A stretch of 64,000 bases of DNA, from the NCBI RefSeq assembly GCF_023101165.1, contig NZ_CP078076.1, positions 1,054,001 through 1,118,000 on the forward strand. Direction: 5' to 3'. The notes beneath the pieces are model-generated. The model searched no databases and was not told the origin of the DNA. It saw only the letters and a list, made by a program, of their open reading frames with translations. This DNA comes from Microbacterium sufflavum. Lineage in GTDB: Bacteria; Actinomycetota; Actinomycetes; Actinomycetales; Microbacteriaceae. Made by a program: the position numbers and the translations under genes. Of the stretch, positions 37,552 through 46,446 are shown piece by piece (position 1 is the stretch's first letter; every line of letters starts with the position of its first letter).

Positions 37552-38937
37552 TCAGCCGATCACCACCCGGGGCTGACGGCGCACGCCGTCGGAGATGCGC
37601 AGCAGCAGCGCCACGATGAGCCAGTTCGCGACGAGCGAGGAGCCGCCGGCCGCGAGGAACGGCGTGGTCAGACCGGTCAGCGGGATCAGCCGGGTGACAC
37701 CGCCGACCATGATGAACACCTGCAGCGCGATCGTGAACGACAGTCCCGTCGCCAGCAGCTTGCCGAAGTCGTCCTGACCCGCGAGACCGATCCGCACACC
37801 GCGGCTCACGAACACCATGTACAGGCACAGGATCGCGAACAGCCCGATCAGCCCGAGCTCCTCCCCGAGGCTCGTGATGATGTAGTCGCTGTGCGCGAGC
37901 GGCGTGATCTCGGGGCGTCCCTGGCCCCATCCGGTTCCGATGAGGCCGCCGCGGGCGAGACCGAAGAGGCCCTGCATCGGCTGGTATCCGGCCACGTCGG
38001 GGTCGACCTGCGACGAGTCGAACAGGAAGAGCCAGTTGATGAAGCGGCCGCGCACGTAGCTGAGGATCTGCGTGGCGACGGCGACACCGGCGACCACGAG
38101 TCCCAGCCCGATCAGCACCCAGCTGGTCTTGCCGGTGGCGACGTACAGCATCGCGACGAACATGCCGAAGATCAGCGTTCCCGTGCCGAGGTCGCGCTGG
38201 AACACGATGATCCCCAGCGAGATGGCCCACACGACCAGCACCGGGCCCAGCTCCCGCATGCGCGGCCACGTGATGCCGAGCACGCGCTTGCCGACCGACG
38301 TGAGGCTTTCGCGCGTGCGCACGAGGTAGCCGGCGAAGAAGATCGCCAGGCAGATCTTCGCGAGCTCGCCCGGCTGGAACGCGAAGATGCCGCCGAGCGA
38401 CACCCACACCTGCGCGTTCGCGTCGGCGATGCGCAGCCCGGGGACGAACGGCAGCAGCAGGAGCAGGATGCCCGCGAGGCCGAAGATGTACGTGTACCGG
38501 AAGAGCACACGATAGTTGCGCAGCAGGATCACGACCGCGATGGCACCGGCGAGCGAGATCGCCGTCCACGCCAGCTGCTTGGTGGAGTAGGCATCCCACC
38601 CGGTGTTCTTGAACGCGATGTCGATCCGGTAGATCATCGCCACGCCCAGACCGGTCAGCAGGGTCGCGATCGGCAGCACGAAGGGGTCGGCGTCGGACGC
38701 CACGAAGCGCAGCACGATGTGCAGGGCGAACGCCAGCACGGCCAGACCGCCGCCGATCGCCAGGATCATCGGGTCGATCACGCCCAGGGCGCCCAGCTGC
38801 ACGAGGGTCAGCGCGGCGCCGCTGATGGCGCACGCGAACAGGAGCAGCCAGAACTCCCGGTTGCGCTGCGTCTGCGGCATGCGCAGGCGCCGCAGGGCCT
38901 TGATGACGGTGGTGTCGGCCTGCACGTCGGTGCTCAT
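37552..38937 (-). CDS. SEDS glycosyltransferase RodA/FtsW
   Basis: 461-aa polytopic membrane protein of the FtsW/RodA/SpoVE family that polymerises lipid II into glycan strands. About ten to twelve hydrophobic segments are visible. Conserved parts are FQPGELAKICLAIF, QRDLGTGTLIFGMF (with the catalytic Asp) and LAHSDYIITSLGEELG, plus the final GLTTPFLAAGGSSLVANW. Pairing with PbpA suggests the elongation-type RodA. The ATG overlaps the pstP stop (ATGA). Confidence 0.93.
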   Translation of the reverse strand: MSTDVQADTTVIKALRRLRMPQTQRNREFWLLLFACAISGAALTLVQLGALGVIDPMILAIGGGLAVLAFALHIVLRFVASDADPFVLPIATLLTGLGVAMIYRIDIAFKNTGWDAYSTKQLAWTAISLAGAIAVVILLRNYRVLFRYTYIFGLAGILLLLLPFVPGLRIADANAQVWVSLGGIFAFQPGELAKICLAIFFAGYLVRTRESLTSVGKRVLGITWPRMRELGPVLVVWAISLGIIVFQRDLGTGTLIFGMFVAMLYVATGKTSWVLIGLGLVVAGVAVATQILSYVRGRFINWLFLFDSSQVDPDVAGYQPMQGLFGLARGGLIGTGWGQGRPEITPLAHSDYIITSLGEELGLIGLFAILCLYMVFVSRGVRIGLAGQDDFGKLLATGLSFTIALQVFIMVGGVTRLIPLTGLTTPFLAAGGSSLVANWLIVALLLRISDGVRRQPRVVIG

Positions 38938-40238
38938 CCGTCACCCCCCGCCGGAGTGTCGCTCGGGGTGGGCGCCGGCGTGGGCAGCGGGGTCTGCTCG
39001 ATCACGTTCGCCTCGGCGCCCGTGCGCAGCCGGTCGACGATAGCCATCGCGTCGGACAGCGAGCGGGCCGAGATCGTGCGCTCGACCGAGGCCCGCTGAT
39101 ACGGCGGCAGGTCGGCGAGGAGGATGTCGGTGTCCTCCACCGGGGTGGACAGCGTGATCGGGCCGATGTTCTGCTGCACGCCCTGGAAGATCACCACGCT
39201 GTCGTCGTCGGCGCCGATGAAGTACCGCGTCTGCGTCCAGCTGTAGGCGGCGAAGGCCGCGAAGGCCAGCATCGCGATCACCACGAGCACTCCGGCGATC
39301 CAGCCGAGGCGGCGGCGTTTGGCACGGCGCCGGTCCTCCTCGATCAGCTCCTCCAGGTACTCGGGCGCCGGCTCGAAGTGGCTCGGCTCGTTCGCGGCCT
39401 GACGCACCGGGTGCAGCCAGTTGCTGCGCGGTGCGCGCACCGGCGGCACGTACACACCGGACGGGTTGGAGGCGGCGCCGACGATCGTCGCGGTGCCCGA
39501 GTGGATGGGATGCTGCCCGCCCACGTCGACCAGCACGATCGTGACGTTGTCGGGCGCGCCCCCGTCGAGCGCCTGCTTGAGGAGGTTGTCGGCCGTGCGG
39601 CCCGGGGCGAGCCCCAGCTGCATGGCCTTGAGGATCCGCGCCTCGTCGACCACACCGGAAAGCCCGTCGGAGCACAGCAGCCACCGGTCGCCGGGCTGCG
39701 TGTGCATGACGAACATGTCGAGCTCGGGGTCGGAGTCCATGTCGCTGAGCACCCGCATGAGCACCGAGCGGCGAGGGTGGTAGCGGGCCTCCTCCGGCGT
39801 GATGCGACCGGAGTCGACCAGGCGCTGCACGAACGTGTGGTCGGCCGTGATCTGCGTGAGCGCGTCGTCACGGTAGAGATAGATGCGCGAGTCGCCGATG
39901 TGCCCGATCACCGCGTACTCGTCGACCATGATGATCGCGCTGAGCGTGGTGCCGAGGCCCGCGAGCTCCGGCCGGTCCTTCGCCGCACGGATCAGGTCGC
40001 CCGCGGCGGTCGTCGCGGCGGCCTGCAGCGCGGCCTGCGCATCCTCCGTCGAGGAGTAGGGCTGGTCCAGGGGCTCCAGGCGCTGGATCGCGATGCTCGA
40101 GGCGACGTCTCCACCGGCGTGACCGCCCATGCCGTCGGCGACGACGAACAGGTTCGCCCCGGAGTACCCGGAGTCCTGGTTGTTGGAGCGGACCTTCCCG
40201 GTGTGGGAGATCGCGACGCTCGAGCCCTCGAAGACCAT
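38934..40238 (-). CDS. pstP: PP2C-type Ser/Thr phosphatase PstP
   Basis: 434-aa phosphatase that reverses PknA/PknB phosphorylation. The PPM domain (1-240) has the metal aspartates in RSNNQD, VVADGMGGHAGGD, CSDGLSGVVD and GAPDNVTIVLVD. A linker with a basic stretch (RRRAKRRRLG) leads to one membrane helix (about 315-335) and an extracellular part of about 95 residues ending in a Pro/Thr-rich tail. It is the only phosphatase in the kinase operon and is expected to be essential there. Confidence 0.95.
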   Translation of the reverse strand: MVFEGSSVAISHTGKVRSNNQDSGYSGANLFVVADGMGGHAGGDVASSIAIQRLEPLDQPYSSTEDAQAALQAAATTAAGDLIRAAKDRPELAGLGTTLSAIIMVDEYAVIGHIGDSRIYLYRDDALTQITADHTFVQRLVDSGRITPEEARYHPRRSVLMRVLSDMDSDPELDMFVMHTQPGDRWLLCSDGLSGVVDEARILKAMQLGLAPGRTADNLLKQALDGGAPDNVTIVLVDVGGQHPIHSGTATIVGAASNPSGVYVPPVRAPRSNWLHPVRQAANEPSHFEPAPEYLEELIEEDRRRAKRRRLGWIAGVLVVIAMLAFAAFAAYSWTQTRYFIGADDDSVVIFQGVQQNIGPITLSTPVEDTDILLADLPPYQRASVERTISARSLSDAMAIVDRLRTGAEANVIEQTPLPTPAPTPSDTPAGGDG

Positions 40239-40245
40239 GCCGGCG

Positions 40246-40761
40246 TCAGGCCCTCAGCTCGAACGTCGTGGCGCCCACCTTGACGGGGGTGCCGAGGCTC
40301 AGGGCGACCGGTCCCCCGGTCACGCGCTGCCCGGCGACGAAGGTGCCGTTCGTGGAGTCGAGGTCCTGGATCGCCCACGTGTCCCCGCGCAGGAGGAGGC
40401 GGGCGTGGTGGCTGGAGGTGTAATCGTCGCGGATGACGAGGGCGGACTCGCTGGAGCGGCCGATCGTCATCGAGTCGGCGCCGAGCGGAAGCTCCAGCCC
40501 CGCCTTCGGCCCCGACGTGATGACCAGACGCTTCGCGGTCGCCACGGTCGCGGGGCCGGACGACGGGCGCGACGACGAGGAGGGCTTCGCGGGGGAGGTA
40601 GACGCGCCGGCGACCGGAGCGCCGGCGGCGGCCTCGGCGGGCAGCTTGCGCGCCTTGACCCCGAACAGGTCGGCGCGCAGGGAGTACACGACACCGAACA
40701 CGAAGAACCACAGCAGGACGAGGAAGCCGATGCGGAGCAGGAGCAGGACGAGTTCACTCAT
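40246..40761 (-). CDS. fhaB: FHA domain membrane protein FhaB
   Basis: 171 aa. A hydrophobic N-terminal helix (residues 4-27) is followed by an Ala/Ser/Pro-rich linker and a C-terminal FHA domain (about 95-171) with the phosphothreonine-binding residues in TIGRSSESALVIRDDYTSSHHARLL and STNGTFV. In Mycobacterium FhaB (FipA) recruits phosphorylated partners for division. The ATG shares a base with the fhaA stop (TGATG). The frame is open upstream, but this start gives the membrane helix expected for the family. Confidence 0.92.
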   Translation of the reverse strand: MSELVLLLLRIGFLVLLWFFVFGVVYSLRADLFGVKARKLPAEAAAGAPVAGASTSPAKPSSSSRPSSGPATVATAKRLVITSGPKAGLELPLGADSMTIGRSSESALVIRDDYTSSHHARLLLRGDTWAIQDLDSTNGTFVAGQRVTGGPVALSLGTPVKVGATTFELRA

Positions 40762-41483
40762 CAGAAGGCTCCGAACGCCCTGGTCGCGTCGTCGCCCGGG
40801 CGCGGGGGGCGCGAGGGGGCGGCGACGGGGACGATGCGGAACACCAGGTCGGTGCGGCCGATCGTGATCGTGGTGTCGGAGGGCAGCGCGGCCTCGCGCA
40901 GCTTCTGGCCGTTCACCTTCGTGCCGTTCGTGGAGCCCATGTCGCGGAGCATGGCGCGCTCGCCGTCCCACAGGATCTCCGCGTGCTTGCGGCTCGAGCC
41001 CGCGTCGGCGATCGTGATGTCGGCGTCGGACCCTCGGCCGATCACCGTGCGAGCCCGGGTGAGCGCGTGGCGGCGGCCGTCGACGTCGACCACGGCCTGC
41101 CAGTCGACGCGGCCCTCGACCGTGCCGGAGTTGACGCGCACCGTGCCCGTCGCGACCTTCTCGTCGGCTTCGAGCGTGAGCGACAGCGGCCCGGCGAAGC
41201 TGTAGCCCTGGGACTTCGCGTGCGTCGTGAGCAGTGCGTGCAACTCGTCGGTGAGGGCGCCGCCGAGACCACGCATGCGGTCGGCGTCGTCGGGGCTCAA
41301 CCGCACCACGTAGTTGTTGGGGGTGAGGATGCGGTCGCGGCTGACGACCGCGGCCTTCGTGTCGGCCTCGCGGCGCAGAGCCGAGGCGATCTCCACCGGC
41401 TGTATGCCGCTGCGGAAGGTCTTCGCGAACGCGCTGTTCACTGCGCGCTCGAGACCCTTCTCAAAGCTGTCAAGTAGTCCCAC
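40761..41483 (-). CDS. fhaA: DUF3662 and FHA domain protein FhaA
   Basis: 240 aa from a GTG at 41483, with GAGGAG just upstream. The N-terminal DUF3662 domain (1-125, GLLDSFEKGLERAVNSAFAK) precedes an FHA domain (about 150-220) with TVIGRGSDADITIADAGSSRKHAEI and STNGTKV. FhaA binds the phosphorylated pseudokinase MurJ/MviN in mycobacteria and limits peptidoglycan synthesis. It is the first gene of the minus-strand operon fhaA-fhaB-pstP-rodA-pbpA-pknA-pknB and diverges from tRNA-Leu. Confidence 0.92.
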   Translation of the reverse strand: MGLLDSFEKGLERAVNSAFAKTFRSGIQPVEIASALRREADTKAAVVSRDRILTPNNYVVRLSPDDADRMRGLGGALTDELHALLTTHAKSQGYSFAGPLSLTLEADEKVATGTVRVNSGTVEGRVDWQAVVDVDGRRHALTRARTVIGRGSDADITIADAGSSRKHAEILWDGERAMLRDMGSTNGTKVNGQKLREAALPSDTTITIGRTDLVFRIVPVAAPSRPPRPGDDATRAFGAF

Positions 41484-41627
41484 TGGGCTCCTCTGGCATG
41501 CCGACCGGTAGGGACATCGTAGCCAGGTGACCTGGGGGAACGCCGCCGCGGCCCCCCGGGGCGTGTGCAACGCGACCGAAAACGCGTGATATCCTCGGGA
41601 AGTTGAGTTCTTCGGAACGAGACACTC

Positions 41628-41710
41628 GCGCGAGTGGCGGAATGGTAGACGCGCTGGCTTCAGGTGCCAGTGTCCGTATGGACGTGGGGGTTCAAGTCCC
41701 CCCTCGCGCA
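41628..41710 (+). tRNA. tRNA-Leu (CAG)
   Basis: 83 nt with the long variable arm of class II tRNAs. Acceptor GCGCGAG pairs with CTCGCGC. The anticodon stem CTGGC/GCCAG has loop TTCAGGT, anticodon CAG. The T arm GGGGGTTCAAGTCCCCC is canonical. Its place beside fhaA is conserved across actinobacteria. The 144-base gap upstream (41484-41627) holds the divergent promoters; I could not assign exact elements. Confidence 0.97.
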
Positions 41711-41720
41711 CAGCGAGACA

Positions 41721-41752
41721 GAAGGCCGGACCCGGGACGGGTGCCGGCCTTC
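41721..41752. terminator. Terminator after tRNA-Leu
   Basis: GAAGGCCGG (41721-41729) pairs with CCGGCCTTC (41744-41752), a perfect 9-bp stem with a 14-base loop, 11 bases past the tRNA. It also lies at the end of the convergent ABC transporter operon. Confidence 0.7.
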
Positions 41753-41782
41753 GTCGTACCCCCTCCATCCGGTGAGTCGCGG

Positions 41783-43687
41783 TCACGAGCGCAGGGCCGC
41801 GTTCGGAAGGACCGCCCCGGCTCGCACGGCCCCGGCGATCGCGCCCAGACAGGCGATCGCGACACCGCCGCCCAAGGCGAGGAGCGCGAGTCGCACGTCG
41901 AACACCGGCGTCCACTGCCGCGCCAGCGTGACGGCCAGGATCGCCGACATCCCCAGGACCACCCCCACCAGCCCGCCGAGCACGCCGAGCAGCATCGACT
42001 CCGCCACCAGCATCGCACTCACGTGCAGCCGTCTGGCCCCCAGCGCTCGCCGCAGTCCGATCTCCGCGCGCCGCTCCGCGACCGAGCTCACCGTCGCCAG
42101 CACGATCGACAGCACGCCGCCGACCAGTGCCACGGCCGTGAGCACCGCCAGACTCATGCCGACGCTGGCCTCCACCTTCTCGCGGGTCGCACTCGGCGCC
42201 GGCGGCTGCGACACGTCGAAGCGCTCCGGCCGGAACGCATCCAACGCCACCGGGGCCTCCGCCGCGACCTGGCCGGCAGCACCCGCGCGCGTCACGAGGT
42301 AGCCCGACACCGAGCCGACGGGGGGTGCCGCGTCGGCCGCCGCGAGGATCATCGCCTTGCCCAGCAGATCCGTGCGCCGTGGCGACGACGACACGACCCC
42401 GGCCACCACGAACGTCTCCCCGTCGATGCTCACGGTGGGCGCCCGCTCGACCGGGCCGAGGCCCAGGTTCGCCGCGAGGTGCGTGCCCACCAGCACCTCG
42501 CCGGGACCGAGGGCGTCCGCCCCCTCCGCCCAGTCGACCTCGAGCCGCAGCGCGGCGACCGGATCACCGGCCGCCGCGAACACCCCCGTCTCGACCTCAG
42601 GCCGCGGCGCACCCACCCGCACCGCGTGGGTGCCGGAGTCTTCCACGACAGCGGCCGAGGTGACCCCGTTCAACTCCGTGAGCTCGGTCGCCGCAGCGTC
42701 GAGCGACGTCGTCAGCGTGGGCGACACCCCGTCGCCCGGCGCCTGCACCGCGACCTCCCGTGCGGCGACGGTGTCGAAATCGCTCGACACCTGCACGCTC
42801 GCGGACGACGCCAGCCCCAGTGTCGTCAGTGCGAGTGCCAGGGGGACCGCGAGGGCGGCGACCAGGGCCAGGGTGCGACCAGGGCGACTCGTCACGTTGC
42901 GCCAGGCGTCGCGAACGAGGTCGCCGAACCGCACGGTCGAGGCGCGGCCCGGGGGATGCGGTCCGCTGACGGGCGGGTGGCGGCGTGCGCCGTCCTCCCC
43001 CACGGGTGCACGCCGCGACCCATCGGACACCACCCGCCCGTCCGCCACCCGCACCCGCCGGTCCGCCCGCTCGGCGACCACAGCGGAATGCGTCACCACG
43101 ATCAGGGTCGTGCCCGACCGCCGCACCTCGTCGAACAGCTCGAGCACCGCGGCACTGTTCTCCGAGTCCAGGTTTCCCGTCGGCTCGTCCGCCAGGAGGA
43201 TCGGTGTCCGCGCCGCCATCGCCCGCGCGATCGCCACCCGCTGCCGCTGCCCGCCCGACAGCACGCCGGGACGGCTCTGCGCGAACTCCCCGAGCCCGAC
43301 ATCCTGCAGCGCGCGCAGCGCGAGCCCACGCCGCTCGTCGCGGTCCACGGCCCGATAGTGCAGCGGCAGCTCGACGTTCTCGACCACGGTGCGCCGGTCG
43401 AGCAGATGGAAGCTCTGGAAGATGTAGCCGAGCAGGTCCGATCGGGCCGCGGCAGCAGCACGATCGGAGAGCCCCGCCACATCGTCCCCGTCGATCAGGT
43501 AGCGGCCGGACGACGGACGGTCCAGGAGTCCGACGATTCCCTGCAGCGTCGACTTCCCCCCGCCGGACTCGCCCTCCACGGCCACGTACTCGCCCTGCGC
43601 GAAGACGACGTCCACCCCGTCGAGCGCCACGACCGGCGGCGTCGTCGGGAACACCCGCGAGACGCGGTCGAGCGACAGCGTCGGCAC
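41783..43687 (-). CDS. MacB-type ABC transporter, fused ATPase and permease
   Basis: 634 aa. The ATPase domain (1-225) has Walker A GESGGGKST at 39-47, signature LSGGQ at 143-147 and Walker B LLADE at 164-168. A Pro/Arg linker joins it to a MacB-like permease: one helix near 270-292, a large outside domain (about 295-510) and three C-terminal helices in an FtsX fold. The fusion order is that of MacB, which powers export from outside the membrane rather than transport through it. The start is GTG, overlapping the adaptor stop by one base. It works with the adaptor encoded just upstream. Confidence 0.9.
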   Translation of the reverse strand: MPTLSLDRVSRVFPTTPPVVALDGVDVVFAQGEYVAVEGESGGGKSTLQGIVGLLDRPSSGRYLIDGDDVAGLSDRAAAAARSDLLGYIFQSFHLLDRRTVVENVELPLHYRAVDRDERRGLALRALQDVGLGEFAQSRPGVLSGGQRQRVAIARAMAARTPILLADEPTGNLDSENSAAVLELFDEVRRSGTTLIVVTHSAVVAERADRRVRVADGRVVSDGSRRAPVGEDGARRHPPVSGPHPPGRASTVRFGDLVRDAWRNVTSRPGRTLALVAALAVPLALALTTLGLASSASVQVSSDFDTVAAREVAVQAPGDGVSPTLTTSLDAAATELTELNGVTSAAVVEDSGTHAVRVGAPRPEVETGVFAAAGDPVAALRLEVDWAEGADALGPGEVLVGTHLAANLGLGPVERAPTVSIDGETFVVAGVVSSSPRRTDLLGKAMILAAADAAPPVGSVSGYLVTRAGAAGQVAAEAPVALDAFRPERFDVSQPPAPSATREKVEASVGMSLAVLTAVALVGGVLSIVLATVSSVAERRAEIGLRRALGARRLHVSAMLVAESMLLGVLGGLVGVVLGMSAILAVTLARQWTPVFDVRLALLALGGGVAIACLGAIAGAVRAGAVLPNAALRS

Positions 43688-44856
43688 TACTGCACCCGCA
43701 CTTCGTCGCCCGCGTCGAGCTCGCCGTCGTCGACCGCCGTCACCGCACTCGTGCCGTCCAGAGCCCCCCGCTCAGAGACCGCGACCTCGACGAACCCGCC
43801 CTCCCTCGCGACGAGCACGTAGCGGCTCTCCCCGCGCGACAGGACGGCGCGGGACGGCACGAGCAGCGACTCCTCCGCCACGATCTCCCGCGTGATGCTG
43901 ACGAGCCCCTCTGCTCCGGCCTGCTGCGGGCGCTGGCTCGCGTCGGTGTACGCGAACAGCACGTCGAACGAGCTCTCGCCGTCCTCGTTCTCGACCTCGA
44001 CGATGCGCAGCAGCGTGAGCGCGACCGTGGTCGAGCCCGTGAGCATCGTGGCCGACATCCCCTCCTCGAGTTGAGCGGCGACCGCCGGGACGACCGTCGC
44101 CTTGACCACGGTCTCTCCGGACGACGTCACCACGGCCGCCTTCTCGGGCAGCGCGCCGGTCGCCGGGATCGCCAGCACCGCGGCTGGAAGCTGCGGCACC
44201 ACCAGAAACGCGGCAGCGGGCGCCGACACCACCTTCGTGGACGGAGGAGCCGGCGTCGCCGGGACCACCGGAGCGGCATCGCCGTCCGTGGCATCCGCCG
44301 CCGGGTCGACCAGGGGCACCGCGTAGCCGTTCGCCCGGAACAGTCCGGCCACCGCCTCCGCGGTCGCGCGTCCGAACGCACCGTCCGCCGTGAGCGCATA
44401 GCCCGCCGCGATCAGGCCGTTCTGCAGCTGGAGGACGTCGCGCCCCGTGTCGCCCGTCTTCATGTCGCGGAAGAAGGGGAACGACCCGGGCATCGCGAAC
44501 AGGGGTTGGTTGTTCACCTCCAGCAGCAGCGTCCCCGCCGAGGCCTGCTGCCCCGGTGTGACGGGAGACAGCGTCACGCTCCCGCCGCCGTCCGGCGTCG
44601 GCACCGCGGTGGAGATCTCATCGACGTTGGCGACGGTGCCCTGGGCGTTGATCACATCGGCGAGCTGACCGCGGACCACCGTCGCGGTGATGAGGGAGGG
44701 ATCGGGGGGCTGAGCGGCCGCGTCGATCTGCGCGGGAGACCGGAAGACGAGCGCCGCCGCCCATCCGCCGGCGAACAGGGCACCGGCAACCAGCACGGAC
44801 GCCGTGATCAGGACGACGCGACGTGACCGGCGGGGGACGGCGGCCTCCTTCACCAT
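43687..44856 (-). CDS. Membrane-fusion adaptor with peptidoglycan-binding domain
   Basis: 389 aa. One membrane helix (about 13-33) is followed by an extracytoplasmic region with a PG_binding_1-type segment (about 125-175, TGRDVLQLQNGLIAAGY and FGRATAEAVAGLF). The second half is HlyD/MacA-like, with beta-barrel strands (VVKATVVPAVAAQLEEGMSA) and LVPSRAVLSRGESRYVLV. Such adaptors sit with MacB-type ABC proteins in Gram-positive bacteria and may hold the pump to the wall. The ATG is at 44856, seven bases after the lipoprotein gene stop. Confidence 0.85.
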   Translation of the reverse strand: MVKEAAVPRRSRRVVLITASVLVAGALFAGGWAAALVFRSPAQIDAAAQPPDPSLITATVVRGQLADVINAQGTVANVDEISTAVPTPDGGGSVTLSPVTPGQQASAGTLLLEVNNQPLFAMPGSFPFFRDMKTGDTGRDVLQLQNGLIAAGYALTADGAFGRATAEAVAGLFRANGYAVPLVDPAADATDGDAAPVVPATPAPPSTKVVSAPAAAFLVVPQLPAAVLAIPATGALPEKAAVVTSSGETVVKATVVPAVAAQLEEGMSATMLTGSTTVALTLLRIVEVENEDGESSFDVLFAYTDASQRPQQAGAEGLVSITREIVAEESLLVPSRAVLSRGESRYVLVAREGGFVEVAVSERGALDGTSAVTAVDDGELDAGDEVRVQ

Positions 44857-44863
44857 CCGGCCG

Positions 44864-45766
44864 TCACTCCGCCGTCGCGAGCTCGGCGATCGTCGCGTCG
44901 ATCTCCGCCGACACCGTGGCGACCTTCGCCCGCAGCGACTCGAAGGCCTCCGCGTTCTGCTCGTACGACGCGGCCTCCCGCTCCCACAGCGCGTCGTAGA
45001 ACGCCTGCTGGAAGCCCGACGACTCCCGGCAATCCACATCCTCCAGCGCGAGCCGCACCTCCTCACGCGTGATGTCGCCCGTGCTCGGGTCGTCTCCGCT
45101 GAGGGGGCTCGTGGTGAACCGTTGCCGCACCGAGTCGGACGGCATGTCGATCGGAAGGGCGGGAAGATCCTCCACACCGAGGGGCACCATGCACTCGTTC
45201 CACCGATCGGCCGCTTCCCTCACGGCCGGGTCGGCCAGGGCGCCCTCGAACGCCGACCCGACGAACATGGAGGAGAAGTTCATCATGTCGGAGGAGTACC
45301 CGGGGATCCGCCCCTGCAGCTCGGCCGAGCACTCGTCGCTCACCGCGGCGGTCGCCGCATCGAGGTCGGCGGTGCGATACGCCTCCCACGGCAGCACCTC
45401 GAGGGGCAGCGCCTCCTGCGGGAGGTGGTATCCGTACGTGCTCGCGACCTCCTCGGTCAGCGCGGAACGCGTGGTCTCGCGGCCCTCGTAGGCGCTGTCG
45501 AAGTCGACGTACGGCACCGGCAGCGGCGTGCCCTTCTCCTCCAGGCATTCGGCGATCACGAGCGCACCCGCGTAGGCGGCCTTCTTGAGCATCTTGTCGG
45601 TCAGGACGTAGGGGTCCAGCGGCAGCGTCCACGCGGAGATGTTCTTCTCCACGCTGCCCGTCGGCGTCTGTTCGGCGGCGGGGGTGTCGGAGACGCAGCC
45701 GGTGGCGGCTGCGAGAGTCGCAGCCGCCACCAGCATCGCGCCGCCGAGACGAAGGTGTTTCGACAC
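44864..45766 (-). CDS. Putative lipoprotein, operon partner of the MacB exporter
   Basis: 300 aa from GTG at 45766. A lipoprotein signal ends in the lipobox AATGC (Cys24), so the mature protein is anchored outside the membrane. The rest is acidic and helical, with Cys residues near 76, 144, 195 and 250, and a coiled-coil-prone end (FESLRAKVATVSAEIDATIAELA). I recognise no family. It sits 25 bases after the I36-like gene and seven before the adaptor gene, so the four genes form one operon. It could bind the exporter's substrate; that is inference from position only. Confidence 0.75.
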   Translation of the reverse strand: MSKHLRLGGAMLVAAATLAAATGCVSDTPAAEQTPTGSVEKNISAWTLPLDPYVLTDKMLKKAAYAGALVIAECLEEKGTPLPVPYVDFDSAYEGRETTRSALTEEVASTYGYHLPQEALPLEVLPWEAYRTADLDAATAAVSDECSAELQGRIPGYSSDMMNFSSMFVGSAFEGALADPAVREAADRWNECMVPLGVEDLPALPIDMPSDSVRQRFTTSPLSGDDPSTGDITREEVRLALEDVDCRESSGFQQAFYDALWEREAASYEQNAEAFESLRAKVATVSAEIDATIAELATAE

Positions 45767-45791
45767 GGGTGAACGCTCCAGGGGTGAGGGG

Positions 45792-46253
45792 TCAGATGAA
45801 CTTCGCCGACGCGGGATCCCACGTGACGCCGTACACGAGGCCCGAGTTGTTCTCGATGTTGCCGTCGCCCTGACCGGAGGGCGACAGCGGGGCGATGCAC
45901 CAGCTGGCGCCCTGATAGTTGGCGCGGTCGTAGAAGCACGCCGTCGACGTGCGGCCGTTGTTGTACCAGGAGTCGGCCGTGTCCTTCACGCCGATGCCCG
46001 TGCCGGCGTACACGTAGCCGTCCATCGGGTTCGAGAAGTACTCGAACCAGTGCAGCGCGGCGTAGTTGCCGTTCGTGTTGTAGCTGGCGTCGTCCCACAG
46101 ACAGGCTTTGCCGCGTCCGCAGTAGTCGGACGGGGCGGCGCTCGCGGCCGGGGCGACCATGAGCATGGCCGAGGCGGCAGCCACGGCGGAGAAGACGAGA
46201 GCCGCGACTCTGCGGCCCATTCCCGCGCGGCGGGTGGTGGATGAACGAGTCAT
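45792..46253 (-). CDS. Small secreted I36-family (peptidase inhibitor-like) protein
   Basis: 153 aa. A signal peptide has RRAGMGRR, a hydrophobic stretch and a likely cut after ASA (about residue 40). The mature part has a crystallin-like pattern of the I36/SMI metalloprotease-inhibitor family: CGRGKACLWDDASYNTNG, WFEYFSNPM, ACFYDRANYQGASWCIAP, with four Cys. It is the first gene of the operon with the lipoprotein, adaptor and MacB protein. Inhibitor activity is known for Streptomyces SMI but not shown for most relatives. Confidence 0.85.
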   Translation of the reverse strand: MTRSSTTRRAGMGRRVAALVFSAVAAASAMLMVAPAASAAPSDYCGRGKACLWDDASYNTNGNYAALHWFEYFSNPMDGYVYAGTGIGVKDTADSWYNNGRTSTACFYDRANYQGASWCIAPLSPSGQGDGNIENNSGLVYGVTWDPASAKFI

Positions 46254-46315
46254 ATCGTGCCTTTCACAATCGATGGAAGAACTGCGGTGTCAGTCTTCAT
46301 CGCTGCGGATCGGGC

Positions 46316-46413
46316 TTTGCGCGAGCGCCGATGTCCTTACCGCGAGCTTTCAGTGTGCGCGCGGATCGGGGCGTGCACGGGAAGCCCTTTTGCACGAGTG
46401 CCGTGTTCCTTAC
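46316..46413 (-). promoter_or_regulatory. Direct repeat with AAGGA core upstream of the I36 operon
   Basis: Two 25-base copies (46316-46340 and 46389-46413, offset 73) match at 20 positions. On the minus strand each begins GTAAGGA. The distal copy reads TAAGGAAC, and AAGGAAC occurs again at 48660-48666 upstream of the second small secreted protein. GGAAC is a common -35 core for ECF sigma factors, and an ECF sigma gene lies between the two. No convincing -10 was found. Confidence 0.4.
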
Positions 46414-46446
46414 ACGGCTTCTCCGGAGGGTCGCGACGGCCGCCTC

